64,000 nucleotides of DNA from Streptococcus sanguinis SK355 (GTDB lineage Bacteria > Bacillota > Bacilli > Lactobacillales > Streptococcaceae). The notes below the pieces were generated by a model, which saw nothing but the letters and a program-made list of their open reading frames with translations, had not been told where the DNA came from and searched no databases. The translations under genes were made by a program, and so were the position numbers. Positions 9,333 through 18,896 of this stretch are shown here, piece by piece. Where the stretch lies: the NCBI RefSeq assembly GCF_000212855.1, contig NZ_GL890993.1:1136743-1200742 (forward strand), written 5' to 3'. The stretch's first letter is position 1, and the number at the start of each line of letters is the position of its first letter.

Positions 9333-9385
9333 AGTTGTCCTTCTCGCTTAAACTTTCCAGCTCTGCTATTTTTCAAACAAATATT

Positions 9386-9414
9386 TTGCTCAGCTTTTCT
9401 TCTCGCGTTATAAT
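9386..9414 (+). promoter_or_regulatory. trhO promoter
   Basis: TTGCTC (9386-9391), a 17-base spacer and TATAAT (9409-9414). Confidence 0.75.
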
Positions 9415-9471
9415 AAATAGATGAATTAAAAAATTCAGAAAATTTTATAGAGAAAAGAGAGTTGAAATCTT

Positions 9472-10458
9472 ATGGCAAAAGATATTCGCGTCCTACTTTA
9501 CTACAAATATGTTCCGATTGAGAATGCTGAGAAATTTGCAGCTGATCATCTAGCTTTCTGTAAATCTATTGGTCTTAAAGGCCGTATCTTGGTGGCAGAT
9601 GAGGGAATCAATGGAACGGTTTCTGGTGATTATGAAACCACTCAAAAATACATGGATTATGTGCACAGCCTTCCGGGCATGGAAGACCTTTGGTTCAAGA
9701 TTGACGAAGAAAACGAGCAAGCTTTCAAGAAAATGTTTGTTCGCTACAAGAAAGAAATTGTTCACTTGGGCTTGGAAGACAATGATTTTGATAATGACAT
9801 CAACCCGCTGGAGACGACAGGAGCTTACCTATCACCTAAGGAATTTAAGGAAGCTCTCTTGGACGAAGACACTGTTGTCTTAGACACTCGTAACGACTAT
9901 GAGTACGATCTGGGTCACTTCCGCGGAGCCATCCGTCCAGACATCCGCAACTTCCGCGAATTGCCGCAATGGGTCCGTGATAACAAAGAGAAGTTCATGG
10001 ACAAGCGCGTGGTTGTTTACTGTACAGGTGGTGTTCGCTGTGAGAAATTCTCAGGCTGGATGGTGCGTGAAGGATACAAGGATGTCGGTCAGCTTCATGG
10101 CGGTATCGCGACTTACGGCAAGGATCCAGAAGTTCAAGGTGAGCTTTGGGACGGCAAGATGTATGTCTTTGATGAGCGTATCTCGGTTGATATCAACCAT
10201 GTTGATCCAGTTGTGATTGGGAAAGACTGGTTTGACGGTACTCCTTGCGAGCGCTATGTCAACTGTGGCAATCCAGAGTGTAACCGCCGTATCTTGACTT
10301 CAGAAGAAAATGAAGACAAGTACCTCCGTGGCTGTTCTCATGAATGCCGTGTTCACCCTCGCAATCGCTATGTGGCTGAAAACGGCTTGAGCCAGGCAGA
10401 AGTGGTGGAGCGTTTGGCTGCGATTGGGGAAAGCTTGGAAACACTAGTGGCTCAGTAA
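9472..10458 (+). CDS. trhO: tRNA uridine 5-hydroxylase, rhodanese-type TrhO (YceA)
   Basis: 328 residues, full length for TrhO: an N-terminal acylphosphatase-like region, a central rhodanese domain with active-site loop YCTGGVRC (Cys184, second Cys190), and a C-terminal Cys-rich segment ([10 protein letters not shown]…CSHECR). TrhO hydroxylates U34 of certain tRNAs in an oxygen-dependent way, the first step toward 5-methoxyuridine or its relatives. Monocistronic, with its own promoter and terminator. Confidence 0.93.
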   Translation: MAKDIRVLLYYKYVPIENAEKFAADHLAFCKSIGLKGRILVADEGINGTVSGDYETTQKYMDYVHSLPGMEDLWFKIDEENEQAFKKMFVRYKKEIVHLGLEDNDFDNDINPLETTGAYLSPKEFKEALLDEDTVVLDTRNDYEYDLGHFRGAIRPDIRNFRELPQWVRDNKEKFMDKRVVVYCTGGVRCEKFSGWMVREGYKDVGQLHGGIATYGKDPEVQGELWDGKMYVFDERISVDINHVDPVVIGKDWFDGTPCERYVNCGNPECNRRILTSEENEDKYLRGCSHECRVHPRNRYVAENGLSQAEVVERLAAIGESLETLVAQ

Positions 10459-10473
10459 TTTAATCGTGAAGAT

Positions 10474-10510
10474 AAAAAACTTTAGATGTTTCAAGTGTCT
10501 AAAGTTTTTT
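10474..10510 (+). terminator. trhO terminator
   Basis: AAAAACTTTAGA pairs with TCTAAAGTTTTT over an 11-base loop and runs into T6. Confidence 0.88.
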
Positions 10511-10576
10511 CATTATTTATTTGCAGCTTAGCTTTTCTTTATTCAGGTTTCGATGTTTTGTCCTTTCTTTTTGATG

Positions 10577-10585
10577 TGATATAAT
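10577..10585 (+). promoter_or_regulatory. Extended -10 of the AraC operon
   Basis: TG at 10577-10578, TATAAT at 10580-10585. It overlaps the ATG at 10584, so translation must begin at the later ATG (10617), which has AAAGGAG. Confidence 0.6.
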
Positions 10586-10616
10586 GAGCTTAAATAAATG
10601 GGAAAGGAGCAAGTCT

Positions 10617-11420
10617 ATGTCTAAAGCTATCATGGAAGAAGTGGCAGCCTATCTGCGTCAGCATGCAGATGAAGAGCTGAGTCTGACCGATTTGGCTCAG
10701 CATTTCCATTATAGTCCTTCCCATCTATCCAGAACTTTCAAGAAAAAGATGGGCTTTTCTATCAAGCAATATATGGAAGCTCTTAAGATGGAAAAAGGAA
10801 TTCAGGAGATTGTGGAAGGTCGGCAAAATGTGACCGAGACCTCTATGGAAGCTGGTTATGATAGTCTAGGCAGTTTTTCCAATACTTTTAAGCGACATAC
10901 TGGACTTTCGCCTAAAAAATATTATCAGGAATCAACCAAGGCTTATGATTTTATGGTCAAACAACTGGATGAGAAGGGAGCTTTGTTGCATCAGGATCCC
11001 GACTGTAAAAGTGGCAATCGGCTGACAGTGGCGCTATCTTATCCCGAGGGGTATGAACCACGCATTAGCTGTGTCGGGCTTTTTAAAACCCGCATACCCA
11101 AAGAAGAGCCGATTATCGGAGTAGCACTGAGTCAGGAGAGACGGTTTACTTTTGAACATGTACCCGATGGTCGCTACTATCTTTTGGCCTGTGAATTGCT
11201 GGAGGATTTACGCCTAACTAAAAACTATGTCTTGAAGCATAACTTTCGCTGGGGCAGCGATGAGCCTCTCACTTTTTCAGGCGATAGCATCTATCAAGAG
11301 GAAATCAGCATGCGCAGGCCCTTGCCCAGCGATCCCCCTATTACAGTTAATCTTCCAGCTTTAATCATGCGTTCCCTAGCCAAACAAGCGCAATTGAGAA
11401 TAAGAAAATTTTTATCCTAA
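10617..11420 (+). CDS. AraC-family transcriptional regulator
   Basis: 267 residues. The two AraC helix-turn-helix motifs lie at the N-terminus (residues about 5-105: LTDLAQHFHYSPSHLSRTFK and the GYDSLGSFSNTFKRHTG signature); the remaining 160 residues form a likely effector-sensing domain. This order (DNA-binding first) is the MarA/Rob-like layout. It heads a probable operon with a VOC protein (56-base gap) and a TfoX-like protein. Its target and ligand are unknown. Confidence 0.85.
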   Translation: MSKAIMEEVAAYLRQHADEELSLTDLAQHFHYSPSHLSRTFKKKMGFSIKQYMEALKMEKGIQEIVEGRQNVTETSMEAGYDSLGSFSNTFKRHTGLSPKKYYQESTKAYDFMVKQLDEKGALLHQDPDCKSGNRLTVALSYPEGYEPRISCVGLFKTRIPKEEPIIGVALSQERRFTFEHVPDGRYYLLACELLEDLRLTKNYVLKHNFRWGSDEPLTFSGDSIYQEEISMRRPLPSDPPITVNLPALIMRSLAKQAQLRIRKFLS

Positions 11421-11476
11421 TTGATAAACTGATACTAGAGAGCTATTCTCAGATATAAAAAATTGGAGGAACAATA

Positions 11477-11890
11477 ATGAAATTAGATGTGTTTTTAAGT
11501 TTTAATGGTCAGGCCGAAGAAGCTTTTCATTTTTATGCGGACCTTTTTCAGACAGAGATAAAGGGACTTGTTAGAGCTAGTGATATGATGGATCCAGCTG
11601 ACCTTCCTGCAGAAAAACGGGATAAGATTGCCTGGATTGCTTTGGATACTGAAAATCTAACCCTCCATGGTGAGGATGTAGGCATTTTTAACGACCTATC
11701 TATTCCTAGCAATTACCAACCCAATCAATGGTTAGTTCTGAGCCCAGACAGTAGAGAAGAAGCCGATGAGCTCTTTGCCAAGCTTGCTGAAGGTGGGCAA
11801 ATTCTCTATCCTTTAGAGGAACAAGCCTTCGCAGAGTTTTATGGCCGCTTGATTGACCGTTTTGGTATCGGCTGGGATGTGATGAAATGA
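11477..11890 (+). CDS. VOC-family protein (PhnB-like)
   Basis: 137 residues, starting MKLDVFLSFNGQAEEAFHFYADLF, typical of PhnB-type vicinal-oxygen-chelate proteins, with a C-terminal GRLIDRFGIGWDV. Such proteins are often annotated as glyoxalase-like; substrates are generally unknown. GGAGG precedes the ATG. It is followed after 9 bases by the TfoX-like gene. Confidence 0.85.
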   Translation: MKLDVFLSFNGQAEEAFHFYADLFQTEIKGLVRASDMMDPADLPAEKRDKIAWIALDTENLTLHGEDVGIFNDLSIPSNYQPNQWLVLSPDSREEADELFAKLAEGGQILYPLEEQAFAEFYGRLIDRFGIGWDVMK

Positions 11891-11899
11891 GGTAGAAGG

Positions 11900-12259
11900 A
11901 TGGCTTATAGTGAATCTTTAGCTCAACAGATTCGTACCATTTTAGCTACTGAACTTCCCCCTCATGTTTTTGAAGAAGAGGTAGAAGAGAAGAAGATGTT
12001 TGGTGGTTTGGCCTTTATGGTCCGAGGTAAGATGACCGTTACTGTGAGTTCGAGAAGTCAAGAGCTTGTCATGGTACGCATCGGTAAGGAAATGGAAAAG
12101 CAGGCCCTGCCTAAAAATGGTGCTAGTGTGACGTTAATGAAGGGCAGGCTTTATCATGGCTATATTGATTTAGATGCCGAAGGACAAAAAGAACTGTCTT
12201 ACTGGATCCAGCTAGCCTTGTCCTACAATCAGGAGCTGACGCAGCAGGATAAAAAGTAA
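11900..12259 (+). CDS. TfoX/Sxy N-terminal domain protein
   Basis: 119 residues matching the N-terminal TfoX domain alone (KKMFGGLAFMVRGKM, then VRIG), without the C-terminal domain of Sxy proteins. Single-domain members are common beside VOC and AraC-type genes and have no established role; despite the name, it need not act in competence. It is the last gene of the AraC-VOC-TfoX operon, with a terminator at 12338-12390. Confidence 0.78.
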   Translation: MAYSESLAQQIRTILATELPPHVFEEEVEEKKMFGGLAFMVRGKMTVTVSSRSQELVMVRIGKEMEKQALPKNGASVTLMKGRLYHGYIDLDAEGQKELSYWIQLALSYNQELTQQDKK

Positions 12260-12337
12260 GAAGTGCTCAGAATGAGTTTTGCTTTCTTAGAAGTTTATTT
12301 CTTGCTTTTTTATGAAGTTTAAATATATTCTTAGAAT

Positions 12338-12390
12338 CTGTATTGATGAAGTTTTCAGTCGGAAAGTCTCTTCATGGATACAGGTTTTTT
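12338..12390 (+). terminator. Rho-independent terminator
   Basis: CTGTAT and ATGAAG pair with CTTCAT and ATACAG in a long interrupted stem followed by a T6 run. Confidence 0.75.
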
Positions 12391-12409
12391 CGTCTTTTTC
12401 TTCCAAAAA

Positions 12410-12418
12410 TGTTATACT
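12410..12418 (+). promoter_or_regulatory. Extended -10 upstream of the DUF4299 gene
   Basis: TG at 12410-12411 and TATACT at 12413-12418. This gives a leader of about 130 bases before the ATG at 12554; I see no clear riboswitch in it. Confidence 0.55.
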
Positions 12419-12553
12419 AATATCGGAGTTCGTTTTAAGAATGGAGTTTATCCCTAAAAGCCTTGGAGAAAAGTGAGTTTGTACTAGTAGTGAGTGTTGA
12501 TTTTGCGTTTTCTCGCTTTCAGAAAGGCTTTTGTCGTTAGAAAGGAGCATGGT

Positions 12554-13471
12554 ATGAGTATTTCTTTTTACATTCAGAACCGAAAGGGCTTGTTTAGCTA
12601 TAAGGCGGTCGAAACACCCCTGTCTTTGGTTTCCTTGGTAGAAGGGCTGGAGGTCGTAGGCCTCGAGGGCGATAAGGCTTATCAATCCTTGGATCAGATC
12701 GGAACTTTTCTTGCTGTCTATTGGGAAGGGGCCGGCCGAGGGTTTGAAGTTTATTATCTGCCAGACCGGGAAACCTATCAGGTTCGTGTCTTGACACCAT
12801 CGACGGTTGGCGACTGGAAAGGGGCTATTCTCTTTATGAGTCGTTTGGCTCAGAAGATGAAGCAGGATATCGTCGATGAATACGGCACCACTTACACCGC
12901 TGACGGGATTTTTAATATTGATTTTGAAGCGGATATTCTCTATGGCCTCAACGATGCCAGAGTTGCAGCTGCGCCTATGCATGTTTTCGAAGGCTATGCT
13001 CATGATTTGTATATGTCGCAGGAAAAACTTCTGGAACTATTCAAAGCTGAAGATCCTGTGGAGGAGTTTGGCAGGCAGATGGCCGAGATGCAGCAGGTTC
13101 AGAGTCAATTTTCTACCCCTAAGTATTATAGGGATCAGGGTGGGAAATACCTGGGCTCGTATGTCCTGGCAGAAGGAGTGGATACAGTACTTCCGACTCA
13201 GCCCATGCCCAAGGGCTACTTGGTTAAAGAGATGATTGAGAGCGGTGCTAGTCAAGACATTGAATGGCATCTTCATATCCTGATAGAGGATGCCAGCAGT
13301 CCGCAGGGCTATAAATATCTGACAACAAAGGATTTAAAAGCTTTTTTGGAGAAGATTCCAGAGACTCACCGTAGCTATCTGGATTCCAGTCAGATCCGGA
13401 TTCAGCCACTCAATCGGCTGGAACTGGAAGCCATTTTGGATCAACTTCCCGATGGAGAACCGAAGTTTTAG
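12554..13471 (+). CDS. DUF4299-family protein
   Basis: 305 residues, probably cytoplasmic: no signal peptide or membrane helices. AAAGGAG at 12541-12547 selects the ATG at 12554 over the earlier in-frame start at 12494. The N-terminus (MSISFYIQNRKGLFSY) and overall length fit the streptococcal DUF4299 family, which has no known function. Monocistronic, ended by the terminator at 13505-13526. Confidence 0.6.
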   Translation: MSISFYIQNRKGLFSYKAVETPLSLVSLVEGLEVVGLEGDKAYQSLDQIGTFLAVYWEGAGRGFEVYYLPDRETYQVRVLTPSTVGDWKGAILFMSRLAQKMKQDIVDEYGTTYTADGIFNIDFEADILYGLNDARVAAAPMHVFEGYAHDLYMSQEKLLELFKAEDPVEEFGRQMAEMQQVQSQFSTPKYYRDQGGKYLGSYVLAEGVDTVLPTQPMPKGYLVKEMIESGASQDIEWHLHILIEDASSPQGYKYLTTKDLKAFLEKIPETHRSYLDSSQIRIQPLNRLELEAILDQLPDGEPKF

Positions 13472-13504
13472 CGCTAGGAAAATTTACTTTTTGAATCTTA
13501 ACAG

Positions 13505-13526
13505 AGCTGCCAAAAGGCGGCTTTTT
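13505..13526 (+). terminator. Rho-independent terminator
   Basis: AGCTGCC/GGCGGCT stem (one G-T pair) with an AAAA loop and a T5 run. Confidence 0.85.
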
Positions 13527-13590
13527 AAGGTCTGTCAGCAGTTCTCACAATTTTGTGACTCTTTTCGTTTTGATAACATTATTGAAAATA

Positions 13591-13621
13591 TCTTGAAAAT
13601 TTCAAGAAGAAGCTATAGAAT
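13591..13621 (+). promoter_or_regulatory. SemiSWEET promoter with palindromic candidate operator
   Basis: TTGAAA (13593-13598), a 17-base spacer and TAGAAT (13616-13621). The -35 is buried in a perfect palindrome with one central base, TCTTGAAAATTTCAAGA (13591-13607), a good candidate repressor site. The regulator is unknown. Confidence 0.6.
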
Positions 13622-13651
13622 AGAGGTCAGTTTTATAAAAAGGAGAACGAA

Positions 13652-13912
13652 ATGAAAGAAAAACACATGCTAATCTTGGGCTGGGTGGCCACGTTTATGT
13701 CTGTTATGATGTATGTTTCCTATATCCCACAGATTATGAATAATCTAGCTGGAAACAAGGGTGACTTTATCCAGCCTTCAGTAGCTGCTCTAAACTGTAC
13801 TCTCTGGGTCATTTATGGTCTATTTAAAGAGAAGCGGGACATTCCTTTGGCAGCGGCTAATATGCCGGGTATCGTATTTGGCTTGATTACTGCTGCTACA
13901 GCCCTTATGTAA
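13652..13912 (+). CDS. SemiSWEET-family sugar transporter
   Basis: 86 residues with three predicted membrane helices, the size of bacterial SemiSWEETs, which work as dimers. It has the SYIPQI motif in helix 1 and the conserved Asn/Trp region (LNCTLWVIYGL) in helix 2. AGGAG precedes the ATG. The family passively moves sugars; the ligand here is unknown. Monocistronic. Confidence 0.85.
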   Translation: MKEKHMLILGWVATFMSVMMYVSYIPQIMNNLAGNKGDFIQPSVAALNCTLWVIYGLFKEKRDIPLAAANMPGIVFGLITAATALM

Positions 13913-13917
13913 GATAA

Positions 13918-13946
13918 GATTGGGAGTTGTTCCCAGTCTTTTTTTG
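13918..13946 (+). terminator. SemiSWEET terminator
   Basis: AGATTGGGA pairs with TCCCAGTCT over a 5-base loop, followed by a T7 run. Confidence 0.85.
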
Positions 13947-14054
13947 TTGGAAAAACATTGGACAAAGTGCTCACTTCACTTGAGCTATAGAGCCTGCCTA
14001 TGGCTTTTGCTATGTAGAAAATATGCAGGCAGCGTTCAGCAGACCGTCTTTTTA

Positions 14055-14063
14055 TGATACAAT
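14055..14063 (+). promoter_or_regulatory. Extended -10 upstream of the nucleoside phosphorylase gene
   Basis: TG at 14055-14056 and TACAAT at 14058-14063. Confidence 0.5.
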
Positions 14064-14131
14064 GGTAAGATGAAGTCAGCAGAGTTGTGCTGGCTGTTTC
14101 ATCAGGAAGAAAGGGATAAGAGAGCAAGCCT

Positions 14132-14893
14132 ATGATACTTGAAGAATTTGACCAAAGTCGCAAGGCCATCATCAACCCAGAAGACTTGAATAAATCTATA
14201 GAAGGCTTTCCGGAGACGGCTGTTTCCTGCTTTGCTAGAGAGACCTTTGCGCGGATGCTAGCGGATTTTGATCATGAACTGATTACGACGACTAGCATGG
14301 CAAATATTGAAATTCCTATCTATCGTGTTTTCGCAGATGGACGGGAACTGGCTCTCTTTAATGCACCGGTTGGAGCTTCGGCCTGTGTGGCTATTCTGGA
14401 AGACCTGATTGCTTTTGGCATGAAGAAGTTGGTGCTTTTCGGTACTTGTGGCATCTTGGATGAGGAGATTAAGGAAACGTCCGTCATTATCCCGACGGAG
14501 GCCCTGCGAGATGAGGGGACTAGCTATCACTACCAGCCAACTAGCCGTGAGCAGGAAGTCAATCTTGGCCTGAAAGATTTTTTGACGGCTTTTCTGGATG
14601 AGCGCGGTATTTCCCATCGCAAGGGCAAGGTCTGGACGACAGACGGCATTTACCGTGAGACGGTAGCTAAACTCCGCCAGAGAAAGGCTGAGGGAGCTAT
14701 CTGTGTGGATATGGAATGCTCAGCTGTAGCGGCTTTAGCAGCTTTTCGAGAGATAACCGTCTGCCAGTTCTTCTATGCAGCTGACCACTTATCTGAGGAA
14801 GCTTGGGATATGCGTAACCTAGCCAATCATGCAGACTTGGACGAAAAAGATAAGATTGCCAATCTAGCGATTCAGATCGCTCTGGCACTATAG
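14132..14893 (+). CDS. Nucleoside phosphorylase (PNP/UDP family)
   Basis: 253 residues of the PNP_UDP family: a phosphate-binding segment around FGTCGILDE, and the nucleoside-site stretch ICVDMECSAVAALAAFR near residue 195, with Met-Glu as in uridine and 6-oxopurine phosphorylases. It splits nucleosides to base plus ribose-1-phosphate. The gene ends 9 bases before the ECF ATPase gene, so the transporter and phosphorylase are probably co-expressed, suggesting that the imported ligand is a nucleoside or related compound (inference). Confidence 0.82.
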   Translation: MILEEFDQSRKAIINPEDLNKSIEGFPETAVSCFARETFARMLADFDHELITTTSMANIEIPIYRVFADGRELALFNAPVGASACVAILEDLIAFGMKKLVLFGTCGILDEEIKETSVIIPTEALRDEGTSYHYQPTSREQEVNLGLKDFLTAFLDERGISHRKGKVWTTDGIYRETVAKLRQRKAEGAICVDMECSAVAALAAFREITVCQFFYAADHLSEEAWDMRNLANHADLDEKDKIANLAIQIALAL

Positions 14894-14902
14894 AGAAATA
14901 AG

Positions 14903-16588
14903 ATGAAAAAACCAATTATCCAATTTGAAGACTTTAGCTTTCAATATCAGGCCCAGTCTGAGCCGACCCTGAAGCAGATTAATCTGACTATTTACGAGGG
15001 GGAGAAGGTTCTGATTGTCGGGCCGTCTGGCTCTGGAAAGTCAACGCTGGGCCAGTGCCTCAATGGGATTATCCCCAACATTTATAAAGGAGAGACCAGC
15101 GGTCAACTCTTGATTAAGGGGCAGCCAGCTTTTGAGGCCAGCATTTATGATAAGTCCAATCTTGTCAGCACGGTCTTGCAGGACACGGATGGCCAGTTTA
15201 TCGGGCTTAGCGTAGCAGAAGATTTGGCCTTTGCGCTGGAAAATGATGTCATGGGGCTGTCGCTTATGCGCGAAAAAGTCCAAGCCTGGTCAGAGAAGCT
15301 GGATTTATCAGAGCTTTTACAGCATCGGCCCCAGGATCTATCAGGCGGTCAAAAGCAGCGCGTCAGTCTGGCTGGAGTTTTGATTGACGAGAGTCCTATT
15401 CTGCTTTTTGACGAGCCCTTGGCCAATCTGGATCCAAAGTCGGGTCAGGATACCATTGATTTGATTGACCAGCTTCATCGGGAGACGGAAACGACAACTC
15501 TGATTATCGAGCATCGTTTGGAAGATGTCCTCTACAGACCGGTAGACCGCTTAGTGCTTGTCAATGACGGATGCATTCTCTTTAATGGACAGCCGGATGA
15601 CCTGCTCAGAACCCAACTGCTAGCTGAAAATGGCATCCGCGAACCGCTCTACATTACCACCTTGCGCCAGCTAGGAGTTGAAGTGGAAAAGACTGAGGGA
15701 TTGTCCCGCTTGGATCAGCTGCAGCTGGCAGATGTGACCTTTGAGGGAATAGACTGGTCTGACTCTGCCAAAGAGCCTCAGGAGCCCTTACTGGAACTGG
15801 AGCATGTGTCCTTTGCCTACCAGAGCGGTGGCAAGCCTATTTTGCAGGATATTAGTCTGAAGATTTTCAAAGGTGAGCGGATAGCCATCGTTGGTAAAAA
15901 TGGAGCTGGCAAATCCACTTTGGCTAAGGCTCTCTGTCAATTCATCGAGACGGAGGGAAGTTATCGCTGGCAAGGCCAGGACATCAAGGGAGATTCTATC
16001 AAGGAGCGGGCTGAGCGGATTGGCTATGTCCTGCAGAATCCCAATCAGATGATTTCGGCAGCCATGATTTTTGATGAAGTGGCTTTAGGCTTGCGCTTGC
16101 GCGGACTGGAAGAATCTGAAATCGAAGAGCGAGTCCATGCGGCTCTCAAGACCTGTGGACTCTATGAATTCCGTAGTTGGCCGATTTCGGCCCTGTCTTT
16201 CGGCCAGAAGAAGCGGGTGACCATTGCTTCTATCTTAGTGCTGAATCCGGAGATTATCCTCTTGGATGAACCGACAGCTGGTCAGGACCAGCGCCATTAT
16301 ACAGAGATGATGGACTTTCTGGATGAGCTTAATCAGCAGGGACATACGATTATCATGATTACGCACGATATGCAGCTGATGCTGGATTACTCAGATCGGG
16401 CAGTGGTTGTGGTGGATGGTCAGATTTTAGCCGATAAGGCGCCTGCGCAGGTGCTGACAGATCAAGAGTTGATTGCAGCAGCTCATCTAAAGGAAACGTC
16501 AATCTTTGCTCTGGCTGAGAAGATTGGTGCCGACCCTCTGGCTTTGACCGAGTTTTATATGAGAGAAAAGGAGGACAAGCATGCTTAA
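14903..16588 (+). CDS. ECF transporter fused double ATPase
   Basis: 561 residues with two ABC ATPase halves. Half 1: Walker [10 protein letters not shown] (residues about 40-48), signature LSGGQ, Walker B with DEP. Half 2: Walker [10 protein letters not shown] (about 331-339), degenerate signature LSFGQ, Walker B DEPTAG. This is the fused EcfA-EcfA' arrangement found with UPF0397 S components in other streptococci. It overlaps the T-subunit gene by 8 bases, giving coupled translation. Confidence 0.9.
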   Translation: MKKPIIQFEDFSFQYQAQSEPTLKQINLTIYEGEKVLIVGPSGSGKSTLGQCLNGIIPNIYKGETSGQLLIKGQPAFEASIYDKSNLVSTVLQDTDGQFIGLSVAEDLAFALENDVMGLSLMREKVQAWSEKLDLSELLQHRPQDLSGGQKQRVSLAGVLIDESPILLFDEPLANLDPKSGQDTIDLIDQLHRETETTTLIIEHRLEDVLYRPVDRLVLVNDGCILFNGQPDDLLRTQLLAENGIREPLYITTLRQLGVEVEKTEGLSRLDQLQLADVTFEGIDWSDSAKEPQEPLLELEHVSFAYQSGGKPILQDISLKIFKGERIAIVGKNGAGKSTLAKALCQFIETEGSYRWQGQDIKGDSIKERAERIGYVLQNPNQMISAAMIFDEVALGLRLRGLEESEIEERVHAALKTCGLYEFRSWPISALSFGQKKRVTIASILVLNPEIILLDEPTAGQDQRHYTEMMDFLDELNQQGHTIIMITHDMQLMLDYSDRAVVVVDGQILADKAPAQVLTDQELIAAAHLKETSIFALAEKIGADPLALTEFYMREKEDKHA

Positions 16589-17417
16589 TCAGCGAAAATT
16601 AATCGGCTACCATGCGGGCGAGACGTTTCTTCATGGCCTGTCCGGTGCCAGCAAGATGCTCTTCTTCGTTCTGGTATCAGTAGCAGCCATGATCAGCTAT
16701 GATACTCGCTTTTTGCTGGGGCTAGCCCTGCTGTCCCTCTGCCTCTTTCGGCTGTCCCACATCCGCATCCGAGACATTTCATTTGTTTTAGTCTTTGCGG
16801 CATCCTTTGCTGCTCTTAATTTAGTGATGGTCTATCTTTTCGCCCCTCAGTATGGTGTCGATATCTACGGAGCCAAAGATGTCCTCTGGACTGGATGGGG
16901 AGCCTATAATCTAACAGCTCAGGAGCTGTTCTACCTCTTTAATCTCCTGCTCAAGTATGTTTCGACCATACCTCTGGCAGTGATTTTCCTCATGACAACC
17001 CATCCCAGTCAGTTTGCTTCCAGCCTACATCAGCTTGGTATTTCCTATAAAATTGCTTACGCGGTCAGTCTGACGCTCCGCTATATTCCAGATTTGCAGG
17101 AAGAATTTTTCCTGATTAGGATGTCCCAGGAAGCGCGTGGGCAGGAATTATCCAAGAAAGCTAAACTGTCTCAGCGCGTAAAGGGAAATCTGCAGATTAT
17201 CATTCCGTTGATTTTCAGCTCACTAGAGCGTATCAACATCATTGCCACCGCCATGGAACTGCGCCGATTTGGGAAAAATAAAAAACGAACCTGGTACACC
17301 TATCAGGCTCTAAGCAGGAGAGATATGCTGGTGCTGACACTGGCAGTAGTCTTTCTATTCCTCTGCTTTGCTCTCTTCGCAGTCAATCACGGCCGCTTTT
17401 ATAATCCGTGGAGGTAG
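16581..17417 (+). CDS. ECF transporter T component (EcfT)
   Basis: 278 residues with several membrane helices and the cytoplasmic coupling motif with ARG ([13 protein letters not shown], about residue 185) plus a second AMELRRFG, the pair that binds the two ATPase halves. AGGAGG lies inside the ATPase gene just before the ATG. Together with 14903-16588 it makes a complete energising module, but the S component sits at 6973-7515. Confidence 0.88.
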   Translation: MLNQRKLIGYHAGETFLHGLSGASKMLFFVLVSVAAMISYDTRFLLGLALLSLCLFRLSHIRIRDISFVLVFAASFAALNLVMVYLFAPQYGVDIYGAKDVLWTGWGAYNLTAQELFYLFNLLLKYVSTIPLAVIFLMTTHPSQFASSLHQLGISYKIAYAVSLTLRYIPDLQEEFFLIRMSQEARGQELSKKAKLSQRVKGNLQIIIPLIFSSLERINIIATAMELRRFGKNKKRTWYTYQALSRRDMLVLTLAVVFLFLCFALFAVNHGRFYNPWR

Positions 17418-17467
17418 GATAAAGTGTGTGGACTTCGTTTAATATATATTAGGAGGATAACTACTAG

Positions 17468-18052
17468 ATGGAAGAAAGAATAAAGAGTAGATTCCGTAAG
17501 GACTTATTATTTCCTGTTTTATATGGTTTAGGAGGTATAATTTTTCTCTTCTATATGCCACATGCGGACGAATTTGGCTTTTGGGCATCCTTGATTTTTG
17601 CTGCTTTGCTACTACTGATGAGTGCACTCTTTACCTGGCTTGCTTGGATTACTAGGCAAAAGAGCTTGCAGAGCTATCAGAAGCTTTATTCTCATTATCC
17701 GGAGCTGGAGAAGAAGTTTTACAAGATTTATAGCCAGTCCCGCTATTCACGTGAAAAACTATCTCTTTATCTTTATAAGGATGCAATCATACGAGATGAT
17801 ACCTATTTTCAGTTTCTTATGCTTTCTGATTTAACTGATTTGACTATTAAGATTGAGAAAGTTCAAGAGAACAAGTACGTTAAGTATCCTCATCTATATT
17901 TGTATTATAGTCCCATGAGTGCTAACAAAGATATTCGTCTGCATCTGGGACGCTATACTAATCAAAATTATATTGAACTATTACAGTTTTTAGATGTGGT
18001 TAATCAAGTCGCCCCTCAGATTAGAATCTATAATGAAGCAAATAAAAAATAA
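17468..18052 (+). CDS. Hypothetical membrane protein
   Basis: 194 residues: two adjacent N-terminal membrane helices (about residues 15-35 and 39-60), then a 130-residue cytoplasmic domain rich in Tyr, Lys and Leu. AGGAGG precedes the ATG. I do not recognise a family. It stands alone between the ECF genes and rsmG, converging with rsmG on a shared terminator. Confidence 0.65.
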   Translation: MEERIKSRFRKDLLFPVLYGLGGIIFLFYMPHADEFGFWASLIFAALLLLMSALFTWLAWITRQKSLQSYQKLYSHYPELEKKFYKIYSQSRYSREKLSLYLYKDAIIRDDTYFQFLMLSDLTDLTIKIEKVQENKYVKYPHLYLYYSPMSANKDIRLHLGRYTNQNYIELLQFLDVVNQVAPQIRIYNEANKK

Positions 18053-18067
18053 TATTCTCTAATGGCG

Positions 18068-18100
18068 AAGAAAAATCAGGCAATTTTTGACTGATTTTTT
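18068..18100. terminator. Bidirectional terminator
   Basis: AAAATCAG/CTGATTTT stem with A-rich and T-rich flanks, between the convergent hypothetical gene and rsmG. Confidence 0.75.
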
Positions 18101-18102
18101 TC

Positions 18103-18816
18103 TTATAACGGTCTTTTGTTTGGCATGCCGGCTTTGCGGGGGTATTTATTGGGGGTTTCTTTCTTCTTTTCCACCACCGTAATAAAGCGAGGGTCACCGT
18201 TTGGTAGGGCATAGCTGAGGTTGTCTTGGACCTTGCTAAAGAGTAAGTTGAGGGCATTTTTGGCTTCTTCCAACTCTTCTGGAGCATTAGAAGCCTTGAG
18301 CGCTAGGAGCTTGCCACCCACTTTTAGATAGGGAATGGTCAGTTCAGATAGGACCTGCATGCGAGCAACCGCGCGGGCGGTGACGAGGTCAAATTGAGCT
18401 CGAAAGGCCTTGTCCTGAGCAAAGTCTTCTGCGCGGCCGTGGTAGAAGTGAACCTTGTCCAGCTCCAGCTCCTCTGCCAGCAGTTTGAGGAAGTTGATTC
18501 GTTTGTTGAGCGAGTCAATGATAGTCACATCCAGCTGAGGACAGATGATTTTCATAGGGAGACTGGGAAAGCCAGCACCGGCTCCGATATCTAGCAGCTT
18601 AAGCTCTTGATTATCAATCAGGCCTTGCAAAACGGGCGCTATTGAATCATAGAAATGTTTGAGATAGACTTCATTTTTCTCGGTGATAGCTGTCAGATTG
18701 ATTTTTTCATTCCATGCGACCAGAAGTTCAAAATAACGCTCAAACTGCTCTTTCTGACGGTCGGTCAGTTCGATTCCCTGCTGGCTCAATAGCTGGTAAA
18801 ATTCTTGCGGTGTCAT
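18103..18816 (-). CDS. rsmG: 16S rRNA (guanine-527-N7)-methyltransferase RsmG
   Basis: 237 residues, full length. It has the SAM-binding motif [17 protein letters not shown] (about residues 70-86), the KRINFL segment and the VTARAVA motif. It methylates G527 of 16S rRNA; loss gives low-level streptomycin resistance in other bacteria. An extended -10 lies upstream (18848-18856, minus strand). It is separated by a terminator from the efflux operon. Confidence 0.95.
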   Translation of the reverse strand: MTPQEFYQLLSQQGIELTDRQKEQFERYFELLVAWNEKINLTAITEKNEVYLKHFYDSIAPVLQGLIDNQELKLLDIGAGAGFPSLPMKIICPQLDVTIIDSLNKRINFLKLLAEELELDKVHFYHGRAEDFAQDKAFRAQFDLVTARAVARMQVLSELTIPYLKVGGKLLALKASNAPEELEEAKNALNLLFSKVQDNLSYALPNGDPRFITVVEKKKETPNKYPRKAGMPNKRPL

Positions 18817-18847
18817 AATTTTATCCTTGTTTATCAGTATTTATCCT

Positions 18848-18856
18848 ATTATATCA
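18848..18856 (-). promoter_or_regulatory. rsmG extended -10
   Basis: On the minus strand, TGA then TATAAT (18853 down to 18848). Confidence 0.6.
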
Positions 18857-18858
18857 CA

Positions 18859-18896
18859 AAAAGAAGTCCCCGGCATTCTGCCAAAGGGCTTCTTTT
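18859..18896 (-). terminator. Terminator of the efflux operon
   Basis: On the minus strand, AAGAAG-CCC pairs with GGG-CTTCTT around a 14-base loop and runs into T5, directly after the ABC ATPase stop codon. Confidence 0.78.

Noticed and set aside
12287..13003. 238-codon minus-strand frame
   Set aside because: Covers a terminator and promoter and lies opposite the DUF4299 gene; no ribosome site or family resemblance.
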